A DNA stretch of 62,274 bases from an uncultured Muribaculaceae bacterium (GCA_947625935.1 CANQQE010000014.1:1-62274); one strand, 5' to 3'; shown: positions 44,091 through 54,815, counted from the stretch's first letter. Translations and numbers: made by a program. The notes: generated by a model from the letters alone, not told the origin.

Positions 44091-45419
44091 ATGTTTGAAA
44101 ATCTTAGCGAAAGACTTGAACGAAGCCTGAAACTCCTCAAAGGACAAGGCAAAATCACCGAGATAAACGTAGCTGAAACCCTTAAAGATGTGCGTCGCGC
44201 TCTGCTTGATGCCGACGTCAACTACAAGGTGGCCAAACAGTTCACCGACACCGTTAAAGCCAAAGCACTCGGTCAGAACGTGATTAACGCCATCAAGCCG
44301 AGCGAGCTGATGGTCAAGATAGTACACGATGAGCTTACCACCCTCATGGGAGGCGAGGCCGTGCCTTTGAACCTGTCGGGTAACCCAACCGTCATCCTCA
44401 TGTCCGGCTTGCAAGGTTCGGGTAAAACCACCTTCTCCGGCAAAATAGCGCGAAAACTTAAAAGCGAAAAAGGACGCCGACCTCTCCTTGTGGCCTGCGA
44501 CGTCTACCGTCCCGCAGCCATCGAGCAACTGAAAGTCCTCGGTTCACAGATTGAAGTCCCCGTCTACACCGAGGAGGGCAACAAAAATCCTGTAGCGATT
44601 GCCCAAAACGCCATACAATACGCCAAAACCAATCATCTCGACCTCGTCATCGTCGATACCGCAGGACGTTTGGCGGTCGATGAGCAGATGATGGACGAAA
44701 TCGAGGCAATCAAGAAAGCCATAAAGCCTCAGGAAACCCTGTTTGTGGTCGATTCGATGACTGGACAGGATGCTGTCAACACGGCCAAGGAATTTAACGA
44801 AAGGCTTGATTTTGATGGCGTTGTGCTGACCAAACTCGATGGTGATACCCGCGGCGGTGCGGCTCTTTCAATCCGCACAGTCGTCACCAAACCGATTAAA
44901 TTTGTCGGTACAGGCGAAAAACTTGACGCCATAGACCTGTTCCACCCATCGCGAATGGCTGACCGAATCCTGGGCATGGGCGACATCGTTTCTCTCGTCG
45001 AGAAAGCACAGCAGCAGTATGACGAGAAAGCCGCGCGAGAACTGCAACGCAAAATTGAGAAAAACCAGTTTAACTTCAACGACTTCCTCAAGCAGATTGA
45101 ACAAATCAAGAAGATGGGAAACATCAAGGAACTTGCTTCGATGATTCCAGGCGTGGGGAAAGCCATAAAAGATATTGACATCGACGACAACGCCTTCAAG
45201 GGTATTGAAGCGATTATCCACTCGATGACCGAAAAAGAGCGCGTCAATCCATCAATCATCAACGGCAGCCGCCGCCAGCGTATAGCTAAAGGCTCTGGTA
45301 CAACACTTCAGGAAGTGAACAGACTGCTTAAACAATTTGAGGAAACCCGCAAGATGATGAAAGCGGCGACCTCTATTAAGAACCCGATGAAAATGATGCG
45401 CAATATGCGCCGCCGATAA
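44091..45419 (+). CDS. ffh: Signal recognition particle GTPase Ffh
   Basis: A 442-residue SRP54 homologue guiding nascent membrane proteins to the translocon. N domain helices (1-85), G domain with [16 protein letters not shown] (106-121), [25 protein letters not shown] and [14 protein letters not shown], then a Met-rich M domain (from about 325) with the RNA-binding block [20 protein letters not shown]. The tail ends in basic Met-rich residues. Between panD and folD. Confidence 0.97.
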   Translation: MFENLSERLERSLKLLKGQGKITEINVAETLKDVRRALLDADVNYKVAKQFTDTVKAKALGQNVINAIKPSELMVKIVHDELTTLMGGEAVPLNLSGNPTVILMSGLQGSGKTTFSGKIARKLKSEKGRRPLLVACDVYRPAAIEQLKVLGSQIEVPVYTEEGNKNPVAIAQNAIQYAKTNHLDLVIVDTAGRLAVDEQMMDEIEAIKKAIKPQETLFVVDSMTGQDAVNTAKEFNERLDFDGVVLTKLDGDTRGGAALSIRTVVTKPIKFVGTGEKLDAIDLFHPSRMADRILGMGDIVSLVEKAQQQYDEKAARELQRKIEKNQFNFNDFLKQIEQIKKMGNIKELASMIPGVGKAIKDIDIDDNAFKGIEAIIHSMTEKERVNPSIINGSRRQRIAKGSGTTLQEVNRLLKQFEETRKMMKAATSIKNPMKMMRNMRRR

Positions 45420-45457
45420 ATAAAATTAAAATAACAACTCATTTAGATTCCAGACCT

Positions 45458-46339
45458 ATGCAACTGATTGACGGTAAAAAGACCGCTGACGATATAAAGA
45501 GAGAAATAGCCATGGAAGTCGAAGCGATGGTGGCCGATGGCCTTCGCCGTCCACATCTCGCCGCTATCCTCGTTGGGCATGACGGCGGGTCCGAGACTTA
45601 TGTGGCCAACAAAGTAAAGGCTTGTGAAGTGTGCGGGTTCACCTCAACCCTCATCCGAAAGGAAGACGACATCACTGAAGATGAGCTGCTCGCGGAGATT
45701 GACCGGCTCAACAAAAATCCCGAAATAGACGGCTTTATTGTGCAACTCCCGCTACCCAAACACATCTCGGAGCAACGTGTCATTGAAGCGATTGATCCGC
45801 GCAAGGATGTCGATGGGTTTCATCCCGTCAATGTAGGCAGGATGTCAATCGGACTCCCCTGCTTTCTCCCCGCCACACCGTCGGGAATAATGGAACTGCT
45901 GAAACGGTACGATGTGCCCACCCGCGGTATGCGATGTGTGGTGCTTGGCCGCAGTAACATCGTCGGCAAACCGATGGCCACTCTAATGATGCAAAAGGGC
46001 TATCCCGGCGACGCAACTGTCACCGTGTGCCACAGTGCGACCAAAAATCTTGAAGCTATATGCGCTGAAGCCGACATAGTGATAGCCGCTCTCGGCGTTC
46101 CGGGTTTCGTGAAAGCGTCAATGGTGAAAGAGGGAGCTACCGTGATAGACGTCGGCACCACCCGTGTGCCCGACAGCTCGCGCAAAAGCGGTTTCCGCCT
46201 GAGTGGCGATGTAGATTTCGAGAACGTAGCGCCCAAATGTGCGTTCATTTCGCCCGTACCCGGCGGAGTTGGGCCAATGACCATCGTATCCCTTATGCGC
46301 AACACCCTACTTGCTGCCAAGGGAGAAATTTATAAGTAA
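45458..46339 (+). CDS. folD: Bifunctional methylenetetrahydrofolate dehydrogenase/cyclohydrolase
   Basis: A 293-residue enzyme that interconverts methylene-, methenyl- and formyl-tetrahydrofolate. Signatures: [20 protein letters not shown] with Tyr and the catalytic Lys region, [33 protein letters not shown] and [20 protein letters not shown] for NADP binding, then [20 protein letters not shown] near the end. Normal length. Followed 13 nt later by a CapA-like gene. Confidence 0.96.
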   Translation: MQLIDGKKTADDIKREIAMEVEAMVADGLRRPHLAAILVGHDGGSETYVANKVKACEVCGFTSTLIRKEDDITEDELLAEIDRLNKNPEIDGFIVQLPLPKHISEQRVIEAIDPRKDVDGFHPVNVGRMSIGLPCFLPATPSGIMELLKRYDVPTRGMRCVVLGRSNIVGKPMATLMMQKGYPGDATVTVCHSATKNLEAICAEADIVIAALGVPGFVKASMVKEGATVIDVGTTRVPDSSRKSGFRLSGDVDFENVAPKCAFISPVPGGVGPMTIVSLMRNTLLAAKGEIYK

Positions 46340-46352
46340 CAACGGGATTCTC

Positions 46353-47447
46353 ATGCTCTCCCTCCTTATATCCATAGGCTTGTCGCTGGCCGCCATGCTG
46401 TGTGGCGACGACGAGGCCACTCTTTTGTTCGCCGGTGACGCTATGATGCACCAGGGACAGATTGACGCCGCGCGACAACCCGACGGGACATATAGCTTCT
46501 CTGAATGCTTCACCGAGGTAGCCCCAATTGTGCAGAAAGCCGATTACGCCATAGTCAACCTTGAGACACCCCTCGGGGGAGCGCCTTACTCAGGTTATCC
46601 ATGCTTTTGCGCTCCCGACAGTTACGCCGACGCTTTGGTAGCCGCAGGGTTTGACCTCATGCTGAATGCAAATAACCACACCCTTGACCGACGCGACAAA
46701 GGGCTGAAGCGCACTATCTCACAACTCGATGCCCGCGGGATTCCACATATCGGCACATATAACAATGCTGCCGCCCGCGACTCACTGTCGCCTTTAGTGG
46801 TCGACGTGAAAGGGTTCAAAATCGCTATGCTTAATTACACCTACGGCACCAATGGTATTGAAGTAAGGGGTGATGCCGTGGTTGATTACATCGACCGCGC
46901 TAAAATGCAACGTGACATAGTCAAGTCGAGGAAAAAAGGAGCCGAGATTGTGATGGTTGCGGTGCACTGGGGCAACGAGTACCAGCTTCTCCCCCACTCC
47001 TCTCAAAAATCTCTTGCCGACTTCCTATATCGGCAGGGAGTCGATTTGATAATAGGTGGCCACCCCCACGTCATACAGCCCATGGAAATGAGACGCGACT
47101 CCGTATCGGGTCGCTCGGCTTTGGTGGTCTACTCACTCGGAAACTTCATATCCAATATGAAAACCCGCGACACCCGTGGCGGAGCATTGGTTCAGACCAC
47201 GCTCCGGCGCGATTCCACCGGCCGGGCTTACGTTGCCGACGCTTCCTACAGATTAGTGTTCACCCTACCCGGCCAGCCCCTCAAACGCAACTTCACCCTC
47301 CATCCCGCCGAACAGGTTGACGACCCGCAATGGAAATCACATTGCCGGGCATTCGTGCAGTCGGCCGAAACCATATTCAAGCGTCATAACATCGACGTGC
47401 CGCGAGATACGACTCATATTATCAACAAAATTGAGGTCATCCGATAA
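46353..47447 (+). CDS. CapA-family (PGA_cap) exported metallophosphatase-like protein
   Basis: A 364-residue protein starting at the ATG at 46353, after the folD stop; an earlier in-frame ATG at 46311 lies inside folD. The N-terminus is a short signal sequence (MLSLLISIGLSLAAMLC), possibly a lipobox. The rest follows the PGA_cap pattern: LLFAGDAMMH, VNLETPLGG, NANNHTLDRRDKGLKRTISQ, VAVHWGNEYQ and IIGGHPHVIQPME, with the His and Asp ligands of a calcineurin-like fold. CapA relatives take part in poly-gamma-glutamate or capsule handling; the role here is unknown. Confidence 0.88.
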   Translation: MLSLLISIGLSLAAMLCGDDEATLLFAGDAMMHQGQIDAARQPDGTYSFSECFTEVAPIVQKADYAIVNLETPLGGAPYSGYPCFCAPDSYADALVAAGFDLMLNANNHTLDRRDKGLKRTISQLDARGIPHIGTYNNAAARDSLSPLVVDVKGFKIAMLNYTYGTNGIEVRGDAVVDYIDRAKMQRDIVKSRKKGAEIVMVAVHWGNEYQLLPHSSQKSLADFLYRQGVDLIIGGHPHVIQPMEMRRDSVSGRSALVVYSLGNFISNMKTRDTRGGALVQTTLRRDSTGRAYVADASYRLVFTLPGQPLKRNFTLHPAEQVDDPQWKSHCRAFVQSAETIFKRHNIDVPRDTTHIINKIEVIR

Positions 47448-47464
47448 AAAAGTCGCCAAAGGTA

Positions 47465-47495
47465 TTGCGCAGATAAAAAAAAGTGCCTACCTTTG
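47465..47495 (+). promoter_or_regulatory. Promoter of tRNA-His
   Basis: TTG at 47465-47467, 20 nt, then TACCTTTG at 47488-47495 (exact TAnnTTTG), with the tRNA beginning 19 nt after. Confidence 0.7.
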
Positions 47496-47513
47496 CATCG
47501 TTCAAAACAGATG

Positions 47514-47587
<74 letters not shown>

Positions 47588-47593
47588 CTCCCA

Positions 47594-47625
47594 AAAGCCC
47601 CTCCATGCAAGAGGGGCTTTACTTT
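47594..47625 (+). terminator. Terminator after tRNA-His
   Basis: AAAGCCCCTC (47594-47603) and GAGGGGCTTT (47611-47620) form a 10-bp stem with a 7-nt loop, followed by ACTTTTT. Confidence 0.85.
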
Positions 47626-47661
47626 TTATCGTCACTAATTTCCCAATTAAACAACACTCCC

Positions 47662-48435
47662 ATGATAACACTGATTGCCGAGTCCAAATCCATGACTGAC
47701 GCCCAACATCCTGTCTCGCCCGACGAACTCACCCGGCATTTGCCCCAGTTTGCCGATAGAGCCGATGAAATCATGAAATCGCTCTCAGGCCGAAGCATCC
47801 CGCAACTTTCGTCTGACCTTAATCTGGGACCAAAGGTGGCCGAAAATCTTTATCATCGCATTTATGAATTTCCAAACAAATCGACAGGGACACCCGCAAT
47901 CGAGGCTTTCAACGGAGTCGTTTTTAGAAGTCTGGGATACGATACCCTGTCGACCCAAGCCAAGGAAATGACGCAAAGCAAGGTGATGATAGCGTCATCT
48001 CTATACGGATTGCTCAGGCCAACCGACATCATCAAATCCTACAGGCTCGATTTCGATATGAAAATCGCCCCCGGCGATACGGCATTGTCGACCTACTGGA
48101 AACGCTACAACACTATCTCCCTTATAAACCGGATGAAAGAAAGCGGCGACACAGAACTGCTGAACCTTCTCCCTATGGACGCATCAAAATGTTTTGACTG
48201 GAAACTGATTAAAAATTTCTCAAAAGTCTTTGTGGCTAATTTCAAACGTCAAGACGGTCTGGAACTTAAAACGCCAAACTCCACCCGGCTCAAAGAGCTA
48301 CGCGGACAATTATTAAGGCAGATACTGGTAAGCGGCATCAACTCAGCGGCGCAATTACGAGCAATAGAGTCTGACGACTTCGTCTACGACAGCGATACCC
48401 CCTACCCCGGCCACCTCTTGTTTCTCACTGATTAA
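47662..48435 (+). CDS. yaaA: YaaA-family peroxide stress protein
   Basis: A 257-residue DUF328/YaaA protein, which in E. coli limits free iron and DNA damage under peroxide. The start at 47662 (MITLIAESKSM) is used; earlier in-frame ATGs lie within the tRNA. PAIEAFNGVVFRSLGYDTLS and ASSLYGLLRPTDIIKSYRLD with FDMKI are the conserved blocks, followed by FVANFKRQDG. Family members share a DNA-binding HhH-like fold. Confidence 0.93.
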   Translation: MITLIAESKSMTDAQHPVSPDELTRHLPQFADRADEIMKSLSGRSIPQLSSDLNLGPKVAENLYHRIYEFPNKSTGTPAIEAFNGVVFRSLGYDTLSTQAKEMTQSKVMIASSLYGLLRPTDIIKSYRLDFDMKIAPGDTALSTYWKRYNTISLINRMKESGDTELLNLLPMDASKCFDWKLIKNFSKVFVANFKRQDGLELKTPNSTRLKELRGQLLRQILVSGINSAAQLRAIESDDFVYDSDTPYPGHLLFLTD

Positions 48436-48484
48436 GTCACCCCGTAGTCTCAGTGGCAATTGCCGAATGTATGGTTTATTAAAC

Positions 48485-49321
48485 TCATTCAAGGCTATCA
48501 TATTCTATAAATATCGGTGCGCCGAAAGGCAACGTTTCCCAATCTGATTGGCTTGCATAACGATAACGTGTGCGACCGGTCAAAGGCTTTGTTTTCATTA
48601 CGAAAATTTCGTTGCTAAAATTTTCCAGGAACTCAAGTTCGACATAATACTCACCCCTATCCAACATAAGTTCATAAGGGAAATCAAAACAGAATTTACC
48701 ATCCACAAGATCGGCCTTATTGTAATTAAAATAAACCGGCATTATGGATTCAGGCACAAAAACATCACCATCTTTGCGATACACATTAACCCTGAATTTC
48801 ATACGGGAAAGCGTGTGTTTGTCAACTACAACCGTGAATCCCATTTTTTTAATCCAGACTCTTTTCTTAACGTTCAAAGGGATAGCCAATCCTTGTCCGG
48901 CAGCCTTATAGCCCTCAACTTCGATATAGATAAATCCACCCGCCGTTTTACGACCGGCGACCTTGTGCTTTATCGTCTGAGGCTTGACCACTACTTCAGA
49001 TAATTCTACAATCTTGTCACAAAGTTCTATGGTATCGGGAATGGAGTTGATATCTTTGACCGCAAACGACTTAGACTCATATCCGATTGAAGATATGCGC
49101 AATGTATCATTAATGTAGCTCAGAGGTACGCTTAGAGCGAAGTTGCCTAACGAATCTGTTACCGTGCCGAGATTTCGATTGACAACGCCTACACTCGCAT
49201 ATGAGATTGGCTCATGTGTCGATTTAGATATAACAGTTCTGGAATATAGATTTATACTAATCGGAATCAAGTGTAAGAACACCATGAACCTGATTAATTT
49301 AGCTACTCTTGTCGTTTTCAC
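48485..49321 (-). CDS. Exported carboxypeptidase-regulatory-like domain protein
   Basis: A 278-residue protein with a hydrophobic N-terminus (LIRFMVFLHLIPISINLYS) acting as signal or anchor. Residues about 28-105 are a CarboxypepD_reg-like beta sandwich (RTVISKSTHEPISYASVGVV, NLGTVTDSLGNFAL, ISSIGYESKSFAV), as at the N-terminus of TonB-dependent receptors; the remaining ~170 residues have no recognisable domain and hold several aromatic beta segments (VWIKKMGFTVVVDKHT; YYVELEFLENFSNEIF). Last gene of a leftward operon behind a TPR protein and an FKBP. Role unknown. Confidence 0.75.
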   Translation of the reverse strand: MKTTRVAKLIRFMVFLHLIPISINLYSRTVISKSTHEPISYASVGVVNRNLGTVTDSLGNFALSVPLSYINDTLRISSIGYESKSFAVKDINSIPDTIELCDKIVELSEVVVKPQTIKHKVAGRKTAGGFIYIEVEGYKAAGQGLAIPLNVKKRVWIKKMGFTVVVDKHTLSRMKFRVNVYRKDGDVFVPESIMPVYFNYNKADLVDGKFCFDFPYELMLDRGEYYVELEFLENFSNEIFVMKTKPLTGRTRYRYASQSDWETLPFGAPIFIEYDSLE

Positions 49322-49325
49322 GTCA

Positions 49326-49724
49326 TTAGGCGATTGAAATCAGTTCTATATCAAAAATGAGAGTTGAGCCTCCGGGGATTCCTGGTTGCGAAAGGCGTCC
49401 ATAGCCCATCTCCGCCGGAAGATATATTTCCCATCTGTCACCCGTACGCATCTGTTGCAGGGCTATAATCCAGCCTTGTATCAGCTCGCGCAGGCGAAAT
49501 GCCTGTGCCACACCGCCGCGGCTTGAATCGAAACTTTTGCCGTTGATGGTTTTACCTGTGTAGTGTACCGTGACAACGCTGTTGCGATTGGGCGACATAC
49601 CGCCTCGATTACCCGATTTTATAACTTTGTAAAAAATGCCTTTGTCAAGAGGTTTCACTCCCGCCTCGGTCGCTTTGGCTTTCAGCCACTCACGGTTTTT
49701 ATCGATATATTCCTGTTTTGCCAT
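49326..49724 (-). CDS. FKBP-type peptidyl-prolyl isomerase
   Basis: A 132-residue FKBP without signal peptide. The FKBP core covers about 40-130: VVTVHYTGKTINGKSFDSSR with the active-site Tyr, Phe and Asp, FRLRELIQGWIIALQQMRTG, RWEIYLPAEMGYGRLSQPGI, and the last strand STLIFDIELISI. Such enzymes speed proline cis-trans isomerisation in folding clients. Located between two exported proteins in one transcript: 3 nt from the TPR gene and 4 nt from the carboxypeptidase-like gene. Confidence 0.88.
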   Translation of the reverse strand: MAKQEYIDKNREWLKAKATEAGVKPLDKGIFYKVIKSGNRGGMSPNRNSVVTVHYTGKTINGKSFDSSRGGVAQAFRLRELIQGWIIALQQMRTGDRWEIYLPAEMGYGRLSQPGIPGGSTLIFDIELISIA

Positions 49725-49727
49725 ATT

Positions 49728-51770
49728 TTATTCACGCATACGTTTAAGCAGATTATATGAGGGCATTACTCCGAGTTCACCGGCTTTTGAAAGGTCGCGA
49801 GTGCCCGCTTCCTTATTGCCGAGTTTCAGATAGACATACCCGCGGTTGTAATAAGCCTCACCGAAATCAGGCTTAGCCTCAATGGCCTGTGTATATGCAG
49901 CGAGAGCTGACGTATAATCCTGCATTTCAACGAGTAGATTACCCTTGTCGTAATATGGGAACGGCATCGACGGCGACAGTTCGATAGTCCTGTCAAAATC
50001 AGATATGGCTTCCGATAGTTCATGTTTCACCATCTGGGAGGCTACATCAGCAGGGATATTGCCATCGACGCGGCTTGACTCTGTACGTTGGTTGCGATAA
50101 CGCGCCACCCCGCGCTGGAACCATGCCAAAGCGAAATCAGGAGTAAGCTGCAACGCCTTGTCAAAATCGGCTATCGCACCCTGATAGTTTCTAACCGTCA
50201 TCTGAGCCATTCCGCGGCCGAAATAGTCAACAGCTCGGGGAGCATGGGTCGCTATATAAGAGTTATAGTACTCGATATCCGAAAAATGGCGGTTAATCTC
50301 GGCCTGGTCGTTCAACGACACGTCGGAATTGGTGATCAACAGCAGTTTTCGCAGTATACGGGTGGCGTTCAGGTCATCTACCTCCTTTATGTAGTATGTT
50401 GACGGACGCAACTCCGACGGAGAATAGTAATAGGACAAAGCGAATATCGGCTCCACCTCCACATTGATGTTGCGGTCTTGAACCTTTCCCCTTATCCCGG
50501 GATTATTATATTGCTGTTCAAGCGCATCCGACGAGTTGTCTACCGTCAGTAGAGCCGAGAACCGGGCGGCCACAACCTCCTGAGGTTCAGAGGCCGATTC
50601 TTGACGGGATCCGTTACCGCCCCCGCCTGCATCGGCGACATCGGACTGTCCCGATTCACTCAGGTTCACCGGGTGTTTGGCGAGAGCCATCGATTTGTTA
50701 TAATCTTTCTCAGATTGGCGCATATTGCCGAGCGCACGGTTTATGTCGAATCGCAGATAGTACGCACCGGCCAAATCGGGGTATGATTCAATAACTTTGT
50801 CGATGTCTGCCATGGCCTTCTTATACTGATGCGTGTCACGGTAGAGCATAGCGCGATTATAAAGCGCGCGCGCATCTCCGGGTTTCAGGCTCAACACCCG
50901 CGTGAAATCCTGTATCGCTCGGTCATTATCCTTCAGCTCGGCCCGCATGAGACCCCTGTTGAACAATGCCACAGCATTCAACGGATCCAACTGTATGGCA
51001 TAATCATAGTCGGCCATAGCCCCGAAATAATCATCAAGCCTGTAGCGTAGGAAAGCGCGGTTTATGAACAAACCTGCATGGCGGGGTTGTAACTTTATGG
51101 CACGGTCCATATCGTCCAATGCAGATTTGAAATCACCTTCACCCGAATTGATTGCAATGTCGGCACGCATCACATAGGCGTTGGTGGCGTTGGGATTGAT
51201 AGAAATAGCCTTGTCAAGATCAGCCAACGCACCCACGGTATCGCCTTCAATCATCAACAGACGCGCGCGGCCGAGGTAACCGTTATCATACGACGGATGC
51301 GCCTTGACGAGCGTGGCATAGCTTTCACGCGCCGCCGCGGTGTCGCCAAGTTCCACCTGTGCCATGGCCTTGTTGAAAAGAATGTTACGGTTTTCAGGCA
51401 ACAACGTCAGCGCATGAGTATAGTCTTCGACTGCCTCACGGAGTTTACCCTGATTCTGACGCGCCACACCCCTCACCTCATATGCGTCTACGATGAACGG
51501 GTTATGCTCGATTGCCATATCGGCATCTGACTCCGCACCCTGATAGTCATCAAGGTTGAGCTTGGCTATGGCTCTGAAGAAATATGGCTGTGCGAGATAG
51601 GGCTTGGCGGCGATTACCTGATTGAAATATTGTATCGAGACCATATAGTCCTCGAAATATAACGCATTCTGGCCTATTCGCATCACCTGATCGGTATTGA
51701 CCTGAGCGACGACAGGGAGTAGCGACAGCAGTAGCCAGAAAGATGTGATGATTCTTCTTGCTTGGTTCAT
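49728..51770 (-). CDS. Large exported TPR protein
   Basis: A 680-residue protein with an N-terminal signal (MNQARRIITSFWLLLSLLPV, cleaved near VVAQ) and at least twelve TPR units through most of the length, for example NLDDYQGAESDADMAIEHNP, REAVEDYTHALTLLPENRNI, GAMADYDYAIQLDPLNAVAL, DRAIQDFTRVLSLKPGDARA, GAIADFDKALQLTPDFALAW and SALAAYTQAIEAKPDFGEAY, with a non-TPR insert about residues 370-500. Typical for scaffolds of the outer envelope. First gene of the operon with the FKBP and the carboxypeptidase-like gene. Confidence 0.88.
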   Translation of the reverse strand: MNQARRIITSFWLLLSLLPVVAQVNTDQVMRIGQNALYFEDYMVSIQYFNQVIAAKPYLAQPYFFRAIAKLNLDDYQGAESDADMAIEHNPFIVDAYEVRGVARQNQGKLREAVEDYTHALTLLPENRNILFNKAMAQVELGDTAAARESYATLVKAHPSYDNGYLGRARLLMIEGDTVGALADLDKAISINPNATNAYVMRADIAINSGEGDFKSALDDMDRAIKLQPRHAGLFINRAFLRYRLDDYFGAMADYDYAIQLDPLNAVALFNRGLMRAELKDNDRAIQDFTRVLSLKPGDARALYNRAMLYRDTHQYKKAMADIDKVIESYPDLAGAYYLRFDINRALGNMRQSEKDYNKSMALAKHPVNLSESGQSDVADAGGGGNGSRQESASEPQEVVAARFSALLTVDNSSDALEQQYNNPGIRGKVQDRNINVEVEPIFALSYYYSPSELRPSTYYIKEVDDLNATRILRKLLLITNSDVSLNDQAEINRHFSDIEYYNSYIATHAPRAVDYFGRGMAQMTVRNYQGAIADFDKALQLTPDFALAWFQRGVARYRNQRTESSRVDGNIPADVASQMVKHELSEAISDFDRTIELSPSMPFPYYDKGNLLVEMQDYTSALAAYTQAIEAKPDFGEAYYNRGYVYLKLGNKEAGTRDLSKAGELGVMPSYNLLKRMRE

Positions 51771-51846
51771 ATGCGCGAATTTAGCAAGAGTCCGGCTAAA
51801 ATGCGCATTAAGGGCTACTTAGATATCGACTTTTAATTATTTTTGA

Positions 51847-51887
51847 TATAAAAAGAGCGGCCGCTCTCTACTCTGGGCGGCCGCTCT
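51847..51887 (-). terminator. Terminator of the 947-residue protein gene
   Basis: AGAGCGGCCGC (51854-51864) and GCGGCCGCTCT (51877-51887) form an 11-bp stem with a 12-nt loop; on the minus strand it continues TTTTTATATC. Confidence 0.85.
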
Positions 51888-51909
51888 CGAATGATGTGTG
51901 TAATCGGTT

Positions 51910-54753
51910 TTATCTAATTGCGATTTTGATTGATTTTCCATTGGTGACAACGACGTAGATGCCGGGCGACAGAACGGATTTTTCATTTGCGCCATGAGAT
52001 GCCACAAGCATACCTGTAGTGGTATAGACATCAAACGGCTCACAGGCTGTCAACTCGTTGCCGCTGACGACAACAGATGCGTTGCCCGATACCACCACTT
52101 CTGAAACGCCCGAACCGGTCGAGCTGAACATCAGCCTTACGTCGGGACGCATACTCGACGAGCTATAACCAAACGTCGTTTCGGGGTCGAACGCGGGATC
52201 ATCCTCATATGAATTTGATGCAAATCGCGAGCAATCGTCGTGTGAACCGTCATAGCCATAGCTTCCGCGGAACTTGACCCCACTGTTGTTGGTCTGCGAT
52301 TTGAGTTTATGAACCATCAAAACGAGATTACGCCCGCTATAAATGCATGGATTCTCAAAAGAGAAGTCAAGAGACTTGCCGCCGGAAACTATATCTGTGC
52401 TACCATTGAACACCTCGGTAAGCTGGGAAGCAGGCACGGAGTTATCCTTGAGATTGACAAGATCGGTTTCACCCGCCCATACACGGAACGGGACATTCAG
52501 GTAGCTTGTAGTGCAGTCATTAATTGGGAACGATATGGCCGACAACTTCATATCCTTAACCGATGAAAGCTCATCAGAGGTTATCACAAACTGCGAAATA
52601 GACTCATATCCGAAGAACGACACAGGCATGACATAGAGATCGGAAGCAGAGCCTTCATTCACAAACATGTCAACGATTGCCGAACCTTCGGGAAGCACTT
52701 TCTGAGCCACCGCAGCCGAGACGTTGTTGGCCTGGTCTTCGTCAGCGACATAAACCACCTTTGCCACCAACGACATATCTCCGTCAGATGTCGGAGTGAA
52801 GCTGATTTTGACATCAGCCGATGAAGCGGGAGCGAGTTCAGTGCCATTAACGGTGGCAATCGTACTGCCGCCATCGGAAAGTGTGACGGTATAATCTTTA
52901 GCGACGTTGATACCCTTGTTCTTTATAGACACAACGTATTCACAGGCTGTACCGGCCACAGCAATTGTCGGGACCTGGAAAGCGGTAAGCTCAAGGTCAT
53001 TGGACAGACGTTTAACTGCTGTCACATCAGCTTCCCAACCTTGAGCCGACTCCATTATATCGGAGTAGAACAAGAATGTAAGACATCCGTCAGCCGCCGA
53101 TGATTCAAGATTGGCAAGCTCGGCCGGAAGCGAAGTCGCAGCAAACTTACCAATCAATCGGCCATCGGTACCGCGGCCATCATAGACGCTGAGATAATCG
53201 CCGTATGTCTCTACATCAAATTTGGTAAACTTGACCTTGACATATGAGTTTTCATTGGCCGGAGCAATTACAAACGTGTTTTTACGCGAGTTATAGTAAT
53301 TAGCATCGGGGCCTCCCTCATCATAGAACTTATACTCTTTTCCGAGTTCAACCTGCGCCTCACCGTCACCCATGACAATCCATGACGACGGTTTGACAAG
53401 CAGATTCTCTACCGTCGTCGGAATGCCGGAGCCATATGAAGATATGGCCGTCACGGTATAGGAGTATTTTCCAAACGGCACCTCATCCTCATAGGCTAAT
53501 TGCGTGGCTGGTAATGTGGCTATCAAATTGCCGCTGCGCTTGATTTCATAACCGCTGACAGTGGCCGAATCAAATATACCGCCTGTGGCGCCTGATACCG
53601 GGGCAGACCAGCTTAACAGAGCTTTCCCGTCTCCTGAAACAGCTTTCAGGTCAACAACAGCTCCCGGCAGATCATTTCCGACACGCACTTTGAGCGGTTT
53701 GGAATCACAGCCACCCAGTCCGGCTTCATTGTAGGGAATAATCTCATAACTGTATTCCTTTTCCGACGCAAGATTCTCATCGGTATAATTACCGGGCTGG
53801 CCAATTTGATCGGGGGTAACCTTGACATCAGCAATCTGAACACCGTCACGCTTGATAATCACGCCGTCAAGATATAGCAATGAGACACCCTGAGCGGTGA
53901 TAGACGGATAAGTCCATGACAACGACACCGAGGTGAGCGATGCCTCACCCTTTATATCAGTCACACGGTCAGGCGCGCCGACAGCAACATTGATGTAAGG
54001 GACAAACAATGAGCCCATGCTTGACACACCTTGCTCTCCTATGGGCGCGATTGGGGTAGCCGCTCCTGTGGCGGTGTCAATCGTGTACAGAGTGTAATCG
54101 CCGTTGTTGGCCCAATAAAGTGTTCCGGTGTGGTAGTCGAAAGCCATGGTCTGGTCAAACGCAGCATCAACACCGAGAGAGCCTACAAGAGTCAAAGCAC
54201 CGTCGGACGAATTGATTTTAAATAAATTATCGTTGGATGACACACCGTAAAGTGTGCCGTCGAGAGCCGCTGCTATGGCAAGCATATAAATATCCTCGCC
54301 ACCGTAGCTGAAACGGCCCTTCAATGTACTCTCTCCTGTTTCTGGATTAAACTCGGCGAGCAATGAGTTACCTGAGCGTATACCAAAAACTTTATCGGTC
54401 GAATAATCGTAAGTCATGTCAATTAACTTTGACCCCCCTTTGGCGATGAGTGTACGCTCACCGGTTGCCATGTCAATTTCATAAAGGCCGTCGACACTTG
54501 ATTGAGTGCCTTTGACAATGGCTTGGCCATACCAATGGTAATTGTGATAATAGCCGCCATAAACAACGCCCATATCCGAGCAATCGGCTATTTTTACGAC
54601 ACTGCCGGGGGTAGCGGAATCAAAATGTATGGGTCCCCGGAATGGCACATCAGTCATAGGCTCCCACGTCTGATAGCCATAAATCTCAACTGCCTGGGCT
54701 TCATATGACACAAGAACGGTCATAAGCCCGAAAGCAAGTAAAACTTTTTTCAT
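51910..54753 (-). CDS. Large exported FnIII/CUB-type surface protein with sorting tail
   Basis: A 947-residue secreted protein. Signal peptide MKKVLLAFGLMTVLVSYEAQA; a propeller-like region (about 25-260) with repeats such as GTLYGVSSNDNLFKINSSDG and GTLYWANNGDYTLYTIDTAT; two FnIII domains (about 265-370, 373-455) with VSLSWTYP and ALLSWSAP; a CUB-like part (about 470-590) with YLSVYDGRGTDGRLIGKFAA; a CARDB-like domain (about 600-690) on transport of fixed strand pairs; and a C-terminal ~60-residue beta domain (CEPFDVYTTTGMLVASHG, then SPGIYVVVTNGKSIKIAIR) of the type 9 secretion type. Probably a surface-attached adhesin or binding protein. Promoter with exact consensus upstream. Confidence 0.8.
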   Translation of the reverse strand: MKKVLLAFGLMTVLVSYEAQAVEIYGYQTWEPMTDVPFRGPIHFDSATPGSVVKIADCSDMGVVYGGYYHNYHWYGQAIVKGTQSSVDGLYEIDMATGERTLIAKGGSKLIDMTYDYSTDKVFGIRSGNSLLAEFNPETGESTLKGRFSYGGEDIYMLAIAAALDGTLYGVSSNDNLFKINSSDGALTLVGSLGVDAAFDQTMAFDYHTGTLYWANNGDYTLYTIDTATGAATPIAPIGEQGVSSMGSLFVPYINVAVGAPDRVTDIKGEASLTSVSLSWTYPSITAQGVSLLYLDGVIIKRDGVQIADVKVTPDQIGQPGNYTDENLASEKEYSYEIIPYNEAGLGGCDSKPLKVRVGNDLPGAVVDLKAVSGDGKALLSWSAPVSGATGGIFDSATVSGYEIKRSGNLIATLPATQLAYEDEVPFGKYSYTVTAISSYGSGIPTTVENLLVKPSSWIVMGDGEAQVELGKEYKFYDEGGPDANYYNSRKNTFVIAPANENSYVKVKFTKFDVETYGDYLSVYDGRGTDGRLIGKFAATSLPAELANLESSAADGCLTFLFYSDIMESAQGWEADVTAVKRLSNDLELTAFQVPTIAVAGTACEYVVSIKNKGINVAKDYTVTLSDGGSTIATVNGTELAPASSADVKISFTPTSDGDMSLVAKVVYVADEDQANNVSAAVAQKVLPEGSAIVDMFVNEGSASDLYVMPVSFFGYESISQFVITSDELSSVKDMKLSAISFPINDCTTSYLNVPFRVWAGETDLVNLKDNSVPASQLTEVFNGSTDIVSGGKSLDFSFENPCIYSGRNLVLMVHKLKSQTNNSGVKFRGSYGYDGSHDDCSRFASNSYEDDPAFDPETTFGYSSSSMRPDVRLMFSSTGSGVSEVVVSGNASVVVSGNELTACEPFDVYTTTGMLVASHGANEKSVLSPGIYVVVTNGKSIKIAIR

Positions 54754-54815
54754 AAAACAGTAGAATTGATAATGATAAATAATATTTGCTATTAGTATTC
54801 TTAGATAATTGCATA